Below are positions 1 to 5,142 of a stretch of 5,142 nt of DNA, piece by piece. The stretch spans positions 1-5,142 of the forward strand of contig CAJYRE010000039.1 of NCBI GenBank assembly GCA_913776675.1. Reading direction: 5' to 3'. Numbering within the stretch: the first letter of the stretch is position 1; every line of letters begins with the position of its first letter. Both the position numbers and the translations under genes were made by a program. Below the pieces are notes generated by a model. The model made no database searches. It was not told the DNA's origin and saw only the letters and a list, made by a program, of their open reading frames with translations. This stretch comes from Rhizobiaceae bacterium (GTDB lineage Bacteria > Pseudomonadota > Alphaproteobacteria > Rhizobiales > Rhizobiaceae).

Positions 1-1
1 C

Positions 2-652
2 ACTTTTGCCATCCGCAAGGGCGGTATCATGGCAGCGCCGGACAAGTTCTACATCACCATCAAGGGCCGCGGCGGCCACGCAGCAGAACCGCATCGCGCT
101 ATTGATCCGATTGCCATTGGCGCACAGATCGTCACCAACCTGCAACTGATTGCCGCGCGCACCGCCAATCCGGTGCGCTCCGTGGTCGTTTCTGTCACGC
201 GCTTTCAGGCCGGAACCACCCACAATATCATTCCCGAAACCGCAGAACTGACCGGCACAGTGCGCACCCATGATGATGAAACCCAGAACATGGCTGAGCG
301 CCGTATTCGTGAAATTGTCGAGGGCATCGCAACCGCGCATGGCGCAACCGCCGAGGTGATCTACGAGCGTCCCTGCCCGGTGACATCCAACCATCCGCAG
401 GAAACCGACAATGCCGCCCGTGCCGCCATTGCTATTGTCGGCGAAAACAACGTGAATACCGACGTTGACCCCTCCATGGCCGGTGAAGACTTTGCCTTCA
501 TGCTGAAAGCGCGACCCGGAGCCTATATCATGATTGGCAACGGCAACACCGCAGGCCTCCACAATCCCGCCTACGACTTTAATGACGAAGCCATTGTCTA
601 CGGCATTTCCTACTGGGCAAAGCTGGTGGAGCAACGTCTGACCGCTGAATGA
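2..652 (+). CDS. M20 family metallo-amidohydrolase (hippurate/N-acyl amino acid hydrolase-like), 5' truncated by window edge
   Basis: This is the C-terminal part of a probable cytoplasmic zinc amidohydrolase of the M20D type, which hydrolyses amide bonds of N-acyl amino acids such as hippurate. The frame is open from base 2. The ATG at 29 is internal, because the preceding residues (FAIRKGGIMAAPDKF) are already typical family sequence. The 216 visible residues compare with roughly 380-400 for full-length relatives, so the N-terminal half with most metal ligands is missing from view. Visible motifs are GRGGHAAEPH near fragment residues 22-31 (lid/dimerisation domain, with the conserved His), AGTTHNIIPE near 70-79, SMAGEDF near 158-164, and LHNPAYDFND near 186-195, whose His is the last metal ligand of the family. 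No damage is visible in this half. The family is clear, but the substrate cannot be told from the sequence. A strong terminator follows 12 bases after the stop. Confidence 0.93.
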   Translation, partial: TFAIRKGGIMAAPDKFYITIKGRGGHAAEPHRAIDPIAIGAQIVTNLQLIAARTANPVRSVVVSVTRFQAGTTHNIIPETAELTGTVRTHDDETQNMAERRIREIVEGIATAHGATAEVIYERPCPVTSNHPQETDNAARAAIAIVGENNVNTDVDPSMAGEDFAFMLKARPGAYIMIGNGNTAGLHNPAYDFNDEAIVYGISYWAKLVEQRLTAE

Positions 653-664
653 AAAATGCACACG

Positions 665-693
665 AAAACCCTTGGCGAAAAGCCAAGGGTTTT
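665..693 (+). terminator. Rho-independent terminator after the amidohydrolase gene
   Basis: A perfect 12-bp inverted repeat (665-676 with 682-693) encloses a 5-base loop. It begins with AAAACCC and ends with GGGTTTT, so the T-run is short and lies inside the stem. The A-run and T-run at the two ends would allow it to work on either strand. It starts 12 bases after the amidohydrolase stop codon and ends 17 bases before the mature 5' end of the tRNA. Termination of the upstream gene is the simplest reading. Confidence 0.8.
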
Positions 694-710
694 GTATGGA
701 AAGAACCAGT

Positions 711-787
711 GGTTCCGTAGCTCAGCAGGATAGAGCATCAGATTCCTAATCTGAGGGTCACGCGTTCGAATCGCGTCGGGATCACCA
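711..787 (+). tRNA. tRNA-Arg, anticodon CCT (reads AGG), CCA encoded
   Basis: A complete cloverleaf can be folded by eye. The acceptor stem is GGTTCCG (711-717) with CGGGATC (777-783), including two G-U pairs. The D arm is GCTC (720-723) with GAGC (733-736), with GG in the loop. The anticodon stem is TCAGA with TCTGA, closing the loop TTCCTAA with anticodon CCT at 745-747. The variable loop is five bases. The T arm is ACGCG with CGCGT around TTCGAAT. Discriminator A784 is followed by an encoded CCA (785-787). CCT decodes the arginine codon AGG. No direct repeat of the 3' end is seen downstream in the window, so there is no sign of an integrated element here. Confidence 0.97.
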
Positions 788-1109
788 TTTTCCTCAAAAA
801 TAATTTCTATTACATGCGATGATCCATTCAATCGCCATGGTGACTGCACAGAATCTGAAATAAATGCAGCCATTGCTGTTTCTGACGTGATTTTTTCATA
901 AGCTTTTTGGAATTACGTATTAAAGTCGTCAAAAGGGCAAGATTTCACCCTATAGCGCCATACACCTTTATGGTGAATTGCGCTGTAACGCTTTAAATCT
1001 GTTGAAGAATTCTGCAATTGAGCTGATGCTCACGTGAAGGAATGATCCAGAAAGACGAGCGGGTGACATATTGGTTCGGGCATAAGCAGACAGATTTCGG
1101 AGTGAACAG
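788..1109. other. Intergenic region between tRNA-Arg and the AI-2E-family gene
   Basis: About 320 bases hold no convincing gene on either strand. The first part (788-940) is AT-richer than its surroundings, with runs such as GATTTTTTCATAAGC, and may contain a promoter, but I cannot pick out a clear -35/-10 pair. An imperfect stem-loop lies at 951-987. A 23-codon open frame (1042-1113) overlaps the start codon of the next gene. No strong terminator is visible directly after the tRNA; only a weak AT-only pairing (787-791 with 797-801) can be drawn. Confidence 0.6.
951..987. repeat. Imperfect stem-loop / dyad upstream of the AI-2E-family gene
   Basis: The outer arms TATAGCGC (951-958) and GCGCTGTA (980-987) pair over 8 bp with one G-U. 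Inside, CACC (963-966) pairs with GGTG (972-975) around a TTTAT loop. Two further A-T pairs lie between the arms, flanked by single mismatches. There is no T-run after it on either strand, so it does not look like a terminator. It could be a 5' leader structure or a protein-binding dyad for the gene starting 123 bases downstream; the sequence does not decide. Confidence 0.4.
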
Positions 1110-2243
1110 GTGAGTGTGAGAAGTGCGAAGACTGAGGTTGCGGCAACCCCTGCACCCCCACCCGCCCCCAAGACGTTAGCCGAACGCCGTGCCGTGGTCG
1201 CTCCCCGGTCAGTTGCGCGCTGGTTGCTTTTGGCAATCCTGCTGGCCAGTGGATATTTCTTCTATGGCTTCCTTGTGCCCATTCTGGCTGCGGTGGTGAT
1301 CGGTCTGGCAAGCTGGCCTCTGTATCGACGACTGCTCAATACCGTCCATGGCAACCGAACAATTGCTGCAACAATTGCCATTATTCTGGTGGTTTCCTTC
1401 ATCGTCGTGCCGATTTCTCTGGCTGCGGTCTATGCGGTTGCAGAAGTGAAGACATGGGGAGCATGGGCGCTGAAAGCCAATGAGCTTGGCGCACCTGTTC
1501 CCGAATGGCTTATTCAAGTGCCCTTGGCAGGTCCATGGCTTTCAACCCATTGGGATCAATATGTTGGACATCCCGGCGCGCTCGGCGAGCTTGTGCAATT
1601 GATCAGCGGTGCCAATATCGGCACAATTTATCGCGGCATTCTGGTCATTGGCGCTTCAGCCTTCCATGGCATTCTGACCCTGCTTTTCATGCTGATCACG
1701 CTGTTTTTCGTCTACCGTGATGGTCATCGGATTGCCGCCCAACTGGACATTATCGGCGAACGGGTGTTGCCGGGCCGTTGGGAACGTGTTTCCCGTCTGG
1801 TGCCGCTGACCATCAGCGCAACAGTCACAGGCATGACCGTGATTGCCGTGGGTGAAGGTATTGTTCTGGGCTTTGCTTACTGGATTGCAGGTGTGCCATC
1901 GCCTGTCACACTCGGGATTATCACCGGCTTCATGGCGCTCATTCCCGGTGGCGCACCTCTCAGCTTTACACTGGTTTCCATCTATCTCGCCGCGCGTGGC
2001 TCGCTGGTGGCTGGCATTGGTCTTCTGGTCTGGGGAGCCGTTGAGCTGTTCATCGTTGATAAAACGCTTCGTCCACGGCTGGTCGGCGGCCCCATTAAAC
2101 TGCCCTTTTTGCCAACATTCTTTGGTCTTGTTGGTGGTGTTAAAACCATGGGCTTTCTAGGCCTGTTTGTCGGCCCGGTGCTGATGGCCATTCTCGTCGC
2201 AATCTGGCGGGAATGGCTTCTTGAGGCCCAGCAAGAAAACTGA
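1110..2243 (+). CDS. AI-2E/PerM (YdiK-like) family integral membrane protein
   Basis: This is a 377-residue multi-pass inner membrane protein of the AI-2E transporter superfamily. Members have been linked to export of signalling molecules or to ion and antiport functions, so the substrate here is unknown. The N-terminus (residues 1-33) is Pro/Ala-rich and cytosolic-looking. Hydrophobic segments lie near 37-75 (two), 84-112, 176-201, 232-258, 264-315 (two to three) and 333-366. The soluble stretch near 115-172 is usual for the family. Family hallmarks are FFVYRDG (199-205), the IPGGAP turn (278-283), DKTLRPRL (317-324), and the Gly-rich end with GFLGLFVGPVLMA (348-360). The GTG start is chosen because CGGAG (1098-1102) sits 7 bases upstream and the length fits. 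The gene stands alone after a long gap and converges on visR, with 27 bases between the stop codons. It appears intact. The family call is firm; the role is not. Confidence 0.93.
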   Translation: MSVRSAKTEVAATPAPPPAPKTLAERRAVVAPRSVARWLLLAILLASGYFFYGFLVPILAAVVIGLASWPLYRRLLNTVHGNRTIAATIAIILVVSFIVVPISLAAVYAVAEVKTWGAWALKANELGAPVPEWLIQVPLAGPWLSTHWDQYVGHPGALGELVQLISGANIGTIYRGILVIGASAFHGILTLLFMLITLFFVYRDGHRIAAQLDIIGERVLPGRWERVSRLVPLTISATVTGMTVIAVGEGIVLGFAYWIAGVPSPVTLGIITGFMALIPGGAPLSFTLVSIYLAARGSLVAGIGLLVWGAVELFIVDKTLRPRLVGGPIKLPFLPTFFGLVGGVKTMGFLGLFVGPVLMAILVAIWREWLLEAQQEN

Positions 2244-2263
2244 AATCTGCTCCACTGAAATCA

Positions 2264-2288
2264 CTTGGTTTTAATTGATATAACCAAG
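2264..2288. terminator. Possible weak bidirectional terminator between convergent genes
   Basis: CTTGGTT (2264-2270) and AACCAAG (2282-2288) form a 7-bp stem with an 11-base AT-rich loop, placed exactly where the AI-2E-family gene and visR converge. The visR stop codon lies in the loop. The position suits a shared terminator, but neither side carries a T-run and the stem has only three G-C pairs, so termination would be weak or Rho-assisted. Confidence 0.3.
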
Positions 2289-3020
2289 GCGGATAGCCTT
2301 GGCGATTGCCTGGATTCGATTGACGGAGTCCAGCTTGATTGTTGCTGACCCCAGATAGGCATTCACGGTATGCACCGACAAACCGAGATTATCGGCAATT
2401 TCTTCGCTGATACGGCCATCCCCTGCCAATTGCAGACAGGCAATTTCACGATCACTCAGCGCTTCAGATTGTGTCACCTTGCGTTCGGTCAGCGCCAGAA
2501 TATCGATCATCAGCTTACAGCTACGGCTGTGCAGATCAATGATGACATCGCCACTCAAATCTTCTGAGCCGCTGAGGCCAAAGACCACATAGCCATTGCC
2601 AACAGCACCCAACCGAACCGGAAATGCAAGGCCAGCAAAAGGCAGATTGGAGGCCGGAAGGCGCGAGACAAAAGAGGCAAAATCGCTGCTGATGCAGCTT
2701 ACAACATCATCCTTGGCATTCCACATCAGCGGCAAGAGCAGATCATCAATATGACTCAAAAGCATATCGCCATAAGAAGCCACAAAAGCGTCACTGTAAT
2801 TGCCGCCCGGTCCCCAGCTTTCACATTCGCATAAAAGCGCCCGCTTGCGTGGCAGGCCAGATCCACTGATACGAAATACAGCGAAGCTGCGGGCGCGAAT
2901 CAGTTTTTGCATCGCAATCAGTTTTGGGAAAATATCACCCCGGCTGGACATGAGGCGGCTTTTCAGATCTGTTCCCAGACCAGCCCTGCCACTCGACATA
3001 TCTGCATTAAAAGCCATCAT
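2271..3020 (-). CDS. visR: LuxR-family transcriptional regulator VisR, partner of VisN in motility control
   Basis: This is a 249-residue regulator with a LuxR/GerE-type helix-turn-helix at residues 186-246. It shows LSDRE (188-192), EEIAD (206-210), LSVHTVN (214-220) and the terminal AIAKAIRLG. The N-terminal 170 residues fit a degenerate autoinducer-binding-type domain; Tyr83, Asp92 and Trp100 have a spacing that recalls the ligand pocket of LuxR proteins, which is an inference by eye. In Sinorhizobium meliloti, VisN and VisR are both required to activate the flagellar cascade through Rem. The assignment to visR rests on order: second LuxR gene after fliF, 6 bases behind visN. The ribosome-binding AAGGGG overlaps the visN stop codon, so translational coupling is likely. 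Two ATGs stand in tandem (3018-3020 and 3015-3017). The second has the better 5-base spacing and may be the real start, giving 248 residues. Confidence 0.85.
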   Translation of the reverse strand: MMAFNADMSSGRAGLGTDLKSRLMSSRGDIFPKLIAMQKLIRARSFAVFRISGSGLPRKRALLCECESWGPGGNYSDAFVASYGDMLLSHIDDLLLPLMWNAKDDVVSCISSDFASFVSRLPASNLPFAGLAFPVRLGAVGNGYVVFGLSGSEDLSGDVIIDLHSRSCKLMIDILALTERKVTQSEALSDREIACLQLAGDGRISEEIADNLGLSVHTVNAYLGSATIKLDSVNRIQAIAKAIRLGYIN

Positions 3021-3026
3021 AGCCCC

Positions 3027-3773
3027 TTACACCAGGTTATTGCGAACAGCATAGGCAATGGCCTCCGAACGGGTTTTCGTGGCCGTCTTGCGCATCACGC
3101 TGGTGATGTAATTGTTGATTGTATTGCGAGAAATTCCCAAAATTGTAGCGATTTCATCGCTGGTCTTGCCTTCGGCAATCCAGAACAAGCATTCCAGTTC
3201 CCGCTCGGTCAATTCAAAATCACGATCCGCCTTTTGAGAACGGCCTGCCGAAAGGCTGACACAATAGGCGGCCAGCAAGCCCACATCTCGATGTCGATCC
3301 GGCGAGATCACAAACCCTTCGGGCAACAGCATAACCAAGGCCAGACGGGTTCTGCCGACGTTGAACATGATGGAACAATATTGCCGGCTCGATCCTGCGG
3401 GAACATCCACTTCCGGCGACAACAGCGCAAATTTGGCCTGCAACAGACCCATACACTTTTCAAGCTCGGTGGCCCGTGAACACGAATCAGACAAATTGCT
3501 GGAAAGGCTGCGCGCCAAATCAAAGGGCCAATCGGCTGTGACCACAAAATCCAGCCCCTGCTCCTGAATCAAGTCATAGCGCGCCAGCAAATAATGGGAG
3601 GCTCCGGCATAATCCGCCAAAATACGCATGGCTGCACGAAGATTTCCCAACGACGCGGCAGCCGAAAGCTGCTTGATCATATGATCTCTTAGCCTCTGCC
3701 CATTGGGTTTGTCCGCCACCGCCAGGTTCCGGATCCCTTGATTGCCTTCAGGCTCAAGGAGTTCCACACTCAT
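3027..3773 (-). CDS. visN: LuxR-family transcriptional regulator VisN, master activator of flagellar genes
   Basis: This is a 248-residue cytoplasmic DNA-binding regulator. The C-terminal LuxR/GerE helix-turn-helix spans residues 186-246, with LTERELECL (188-196), SDEIATILGIS (205-215), NTINNYI (217-223) and RSEAIAYAVRNN. The N-terminal part resembles an autoinducer-binding-like domain, for example ADWPFDL at 80-86. No ligand is implied; rhizobial VisN is not known to need an acyl-homoserine lactone. In S. meliloti and Agrobacterium, VisN acts with VisR as a probable heteromer at the top of the flagellar, motility and chemotaxis cascade. Here it lies downstream of fliF on the same strand, as in those species, but behind a strong terminator, so it probably has its own promoter. 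The ATG is supported by the purine-rich AGGGGAG (3778-3784) at a 4-base spacing. It is immediately followed by visR, so the two form a bicistronic unit. Separating visN from visR rests on gene order more than on motifs. Confidence 0.86.
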   Translation of the reverse strand: MSVELLEPEGNQGIRNLAVADKPNGQRLRDHMIKQLSAAASLGNLRAAMRILADYAGASHYLLARYDLIQEQGLDFVVTADWPFDLARSLSSNLSDSCSRATELEKCMGLLQAKFALLSPEVDVPAGSSRQYCSIMFNVGRTRLALVMLLPEGFVISPDRHRDVGLLAAYCVSLSAGRSQKADRDFELTERELECLFWIAEGKTSDEIATILGISRNTINNYITSVMRKTATKTRSEAIAYAVRNNLV

Positions 3774-3777
3774 GATT

Positions 3778-3792
3778 CTCCCCTTTCAAGGG
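3778..3792 (-). promoter_or_regulatory. visN ribosome-binding site inside a small palindrome
   Basis: Read on the minus strand, AGGGGAG lies 4 bases before the visN ATG. It is preceded by CCCT and a TGAA loop, so CCCT (3789-3792) can pair with AGGG (3781-3784) and cover most of the ribosome-binding site. As a palindrome in DNA this is CCCTT-TC-AAGGG (3781-3792). The ribosome-binding site is well supported. The occluding hairpin has only four pairs and is a suggestion. Confidence 0.6.
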
Positions 3793-3857
3793 ACGAAACG
3801 GCACCTCTCATCATGCTTAACCGCAGAAGCCGCCAATTCCACAGTTGCGCCTGTCGT

Positions 3858-3876
3858 ATTCGCAGCATCTGCGAAT
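3858..3876. promoter_or_regulatory. Perfect 19-bp inverted repeat upstream of visN, candidate operator
   Basis: ATTCGCAG (3858-3865) and CTGCGAAT (3869-3876) are exact reverse complements around a 3-base spacer CAT. Such an odd-spaced perfect dyad of nearly two helical turns is typical of a binding site for a dimeric regulator. It lies 85-103 bases upstream of the visN start. A weak -10-like TAGAAT (minus strand, 3893-3888) lies just upstream of it, which would put the dyad over the first transcribed bases, but no matching -35 is seen. The bound protein cannot be named from the sequence. Confidence 0.5.
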
Positions 3877-3927
3877 CACCTATGCCTATTCTAGGTAAAA
3901 CTTCGTTAAACGCTACGGGGGGGAGGG

Positions 3928-3947
3928 CCAGAAGGTGTGGCTTCTGG
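3928..3947. repeat. Second stem-loop in the fliF-visN gap, beside a G-rich tract
   Basis: CCAGAAG (3928-3934) pairs with CTTCTGG (3941-3947) over 7 bp around a 6-base loop. It lies 9 bases beyond the fliF terminator in the direction of fliF transcription and borders a run of seven G plus AGGG (3917-3927) on the plus strand, which is a run of C in the visN-sense strand. There is no T-run after it. An 8-base part of it (GGCTTCTG, 3939-3946) is also the reverse complement of 3824-3831 nearer visN. Confidence 0.4.
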
Positions 3948-3956
3948 GTATCACAC

Positions 3957-3989
3957 AAAAAAAGCTGCATCGATTTTCATCGATGCAGC
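3957..3989 (-). terminator. Strong intrinsic terminator after fliF
   Basis: On the minus strand an 11-bp perfect stem (3989-3979 with 3974-3964) closes a GAAA tetraloop and is followed by seven T (3963-3957). It begins 25 bases after the fliF stop codon. This is a textbook Rho-independent terminator. It should end most transcripts coming from fliF before visN. Confidence 0.93.
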
Positions 3990-4014
3990 CTTGCACTCTA
4001 TCCAATTTCGACCA

Positions 4015-5142
4015 TCAGGCCGCGTTTTCAATCGACCACTTGCGCAGAATTTTGGCAGCACGCTCTTCCGATATTTCAACCATGCGTGCCAGACGCCGTT
4101 CTGGACCTTCCTTGACGCGGCGGTTGAAGCCACCATTCGGGTCATTATCCAGAGCAAGCACATCTTCAGCACTGTCGAACCCGAAGTCAGATCCGAAGCC
4201 ATCCATCAGACCGCCACCGCCACCGCCGACATCAAGGCCCGGAGAGAAATCTGGCAGCTCAAGGCCGGCCATCGTATCGCTGCCACCACCTTCAAGCGCC
4301 ACGGCTGTACCGCCACCATTCATGGAGCGAACCATTGGACGGATGCCCATCCAGACAACCAGGAAGGCAACCGCAAGGAAGGCAAGAGAATTGATGATGC
4401 CAGCCAGATTGCGGCTCAGGATTTCCATGAAACCGGGGCCTGTCGGAGCATCGTCCAGAAGCTGGTTTTCCAGGAAGTTCATCGGGGTCACGGTGACAAC
4501 GTCGCCACGTTTCATGTCCAGACCCGCAGCCGACGAGACAATCTTCTGCATCTCAGCCAGATAGGCATCAATTTTCGCCTGATCCGCCGGCTCACCCACC
4601 ATCGTGGCAATACGCTGTCTGTTGACCACAACCGCAACCGACAATTTCTCGAGCTTATAGCCAGTTCTGACCGTCGCCGTTGTCGTCGAGTTGATTTCGT
4701 AGTTGGTCTGCTCTTCTTTCTTGTCCTGCTGATCAGAAGATTCCGGTCCAGAGCCACCCGATTGCGGAGCGGCCTGCGGAATGTTCTGCTCCACAGTCGT
4801 GGCAGAGTCCGATTGTTTTTGCTGAGACTTTTGCGCTTCTTTGGTGGTGCGAACCGACCGCTCCACCTTGGAGTCCGGATCATAAACCGTTTGCTGAATC
4901 TGCTGCTGATCCGTGTTCAACTGCGCCGTCACACTGGAGCGGAAGTTGTCCATGCCCAGAAAAGGAGCCAGCGCCTTGTCAATGTTGCTTTCAATTTCCT
5001 GCTGAACGGATTGTGCCATGCCCAGATTACGGCTTGCGGCACCGCCTGTTTCATCGCCCGAAGCAAGCAACTGTCCGGTCGAGTCCAAAATTGTCACATC
5101 ATCGACTTCGAGCCCTGGAACGGCTGAAGCAACCAAATGACG
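4015..5142 (-). CDS. fliF: Flagellar MS-ring protein FliF, N-terminal part beyond window edge
   Basis: FliF builds the MS ring in the inner membrane, the base on which the flagellar export gate, rod and C-ring rotor assemble. The frame is open to the window edge, and 375 C-terminal residues are visible of an expected 530-570. The fragment starts in the periplasmic ring-building region, with the family-typical HLVASAVPGLEVDDVTILD and GQLLAS. A polar Ser/Gln/Lys-rich stretch near fragment residues 100-145 corresponds to the variable beta-collar region. ATVRTGYKLEKLSVAVVVN near 156-174 resumes the conserved fold. One transmembrane helix lies near 247-268 (GIINSLAFLAVAFLVVW). A Gly-rich cytoplasmic linker with six Gly in a row follows. 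The C-terminal tail, with ERRLARMVEIS and AAKILRKWSIEN, matches the FliG-binding segment. The TTG at 5136-5134 is an internal Leu codon, not a start. visN follows after a terminator. Confidence 0.96.
   Translation of the reverse strand, partial: RHLVASAVPGLEVDDVTILDSTGQLLASGDETGGAASRNLGMAQSVQQEIESNIDKALAPFLGMDNFRSSVTAQLNTDQQQIQQTVYDPDSKVERSVRTTKEAQKSQQKQSDSATTVEQNIPQAAPQSGGSGPESSDQQDKKEEQTNYEINSTTTATVRTGYKLEKLSVAVVVNRQRIATMVGEPADQAKIDAYLAEMQKIVSSAAGLDMKRGDVVTVTPMNFLENQLLDDAPTGPGFMEILSRNLAGIINSLAFLAVAFLVVWMGIRPMVRSMNGGGTAVALEGGGSDTMAGLELPDFSPGLDVGGGGGGLMDGFGSDFGFDSAEDVLALDNDPNGGFNRRVKEGPERRLARMVEISEERAAKILRKWSIENAA

Noticed and set aside
819..863. 14-codon frame after the tRNA (MIHSIAMVTAQNLK)
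   Set aside because: No ribosome-binding site and no context; a frame this short is expected by chance.
610..873. 87-codon minus-strand frame across the tRNA
   Set aside because: Its centre (DPDAIRTRDPQIRNLMLYPAELRN region) is simply the antisense translation of the tRNA gene, a well-known false protein in databases. It also overlaps the terminator and the end of the amidohydrolase gene.
711..1109. tRNA-Arg as an integration site for a mobile element
   Set aside because: No integrase gene and no second copy of the tRNA 3' end are present in the window, and the following genes look like ordinary chromosomal genes.
968..1311. Minus-strand frames (968-1171 and 1030-1311) over the start of the AI-2E-family gene
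   Set aside because: They overlap each other and the N-terminal coding region of a clear membrane protein, and show no family-like sequence.
2907..3479. 190-codon plus-strand frame opposite the visN/visR junction
   Set aside because: It is antisense to two well-supported regulator genes, has His/Gln-rich composition without motifs, and lacks a convincing ribosome-binding site.
3888..3893. TAGAAT (minus strand) as the visN -10 box
   Set aside because: The hexamer is close to consensus, but no acceptable -35 is found 15-18 bases upstream, so I mention it only as a weak hint and do not annotate a promoter.
3937..5127. 396-codon plus-strand frame opposite fliF
   Set aside because: It is long, but it is fully antisense to the clear fliF reading frame and its translation is rich in Arg, His and Gln with no recognisable domain. 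It also starts across the fliF terminator hairpin.

Overview
The window looks like chromosomal DNA of a flagellated alphaproteobacterium, most likely of the Hyphomicrobiales (Rhizobiales). The main reason is a pair of adjacent LuxR-type regulator genes directly downstream of fliF, which is the hallmark arrangement of visN and visR, the master motility regulators of rhizobia. Base composition is moderate, a little over half G+C by eye, which is lower than in Sinorhizobium or Agrobacterium. The genus cannot be fixed from this window alone.

Layout from left to right. At the left edge is the C-terminal part of an M20-family amidohydrolase (+), ended by a strong hairpin terminator. A tRNA-Arg(CCT) gene (+) with encoded CCA starts only 17 bases after that hairpin. 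Next come about 320 bases without a convincing gene, which hold an imperfect stem-loop and a possible tiny reading frame. An AI-2E/PerM-family multi-pass membrane protein (+) follows. It converges on visR. The right half is on the minus strand and is read as fliF (its N-terminal part lies beyond the right edge), a textbook intrinsic terminator, a leader region of about 180 bases rich in dyad symmetry, visN, and visR. visN and visR are 6 bases apart.

How the genes work together. FliF is the MS-ring protein on which the flagellar basal body is built. VisN and VisR are known in Sinorhizobium meliloti and Agrobacterium to act together at the top of the flagellar cascade. Here a strong terminator separates fliF from visNR, so the regulators are probably expressed mainly from their own promoter. 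The leader contains a perfect 19-base inverted repeat that is a good operator candidate. In S. meliloti the visNR pair is followed by flhB and other flagellar genes. Here it is followed by a convergent gene for an unrelated membrane protein, so the flagellar cluster ends or has been rearranged at this point. The amidohydrolase, tRNA and AI-2E-family gene show no evident link to motility.

I see no CRISPR array, insertion sequence, integrase or att duplication. I also find no convincing new multi-gene system. The most interesting material is the regulatory architecture between fliF and visN.
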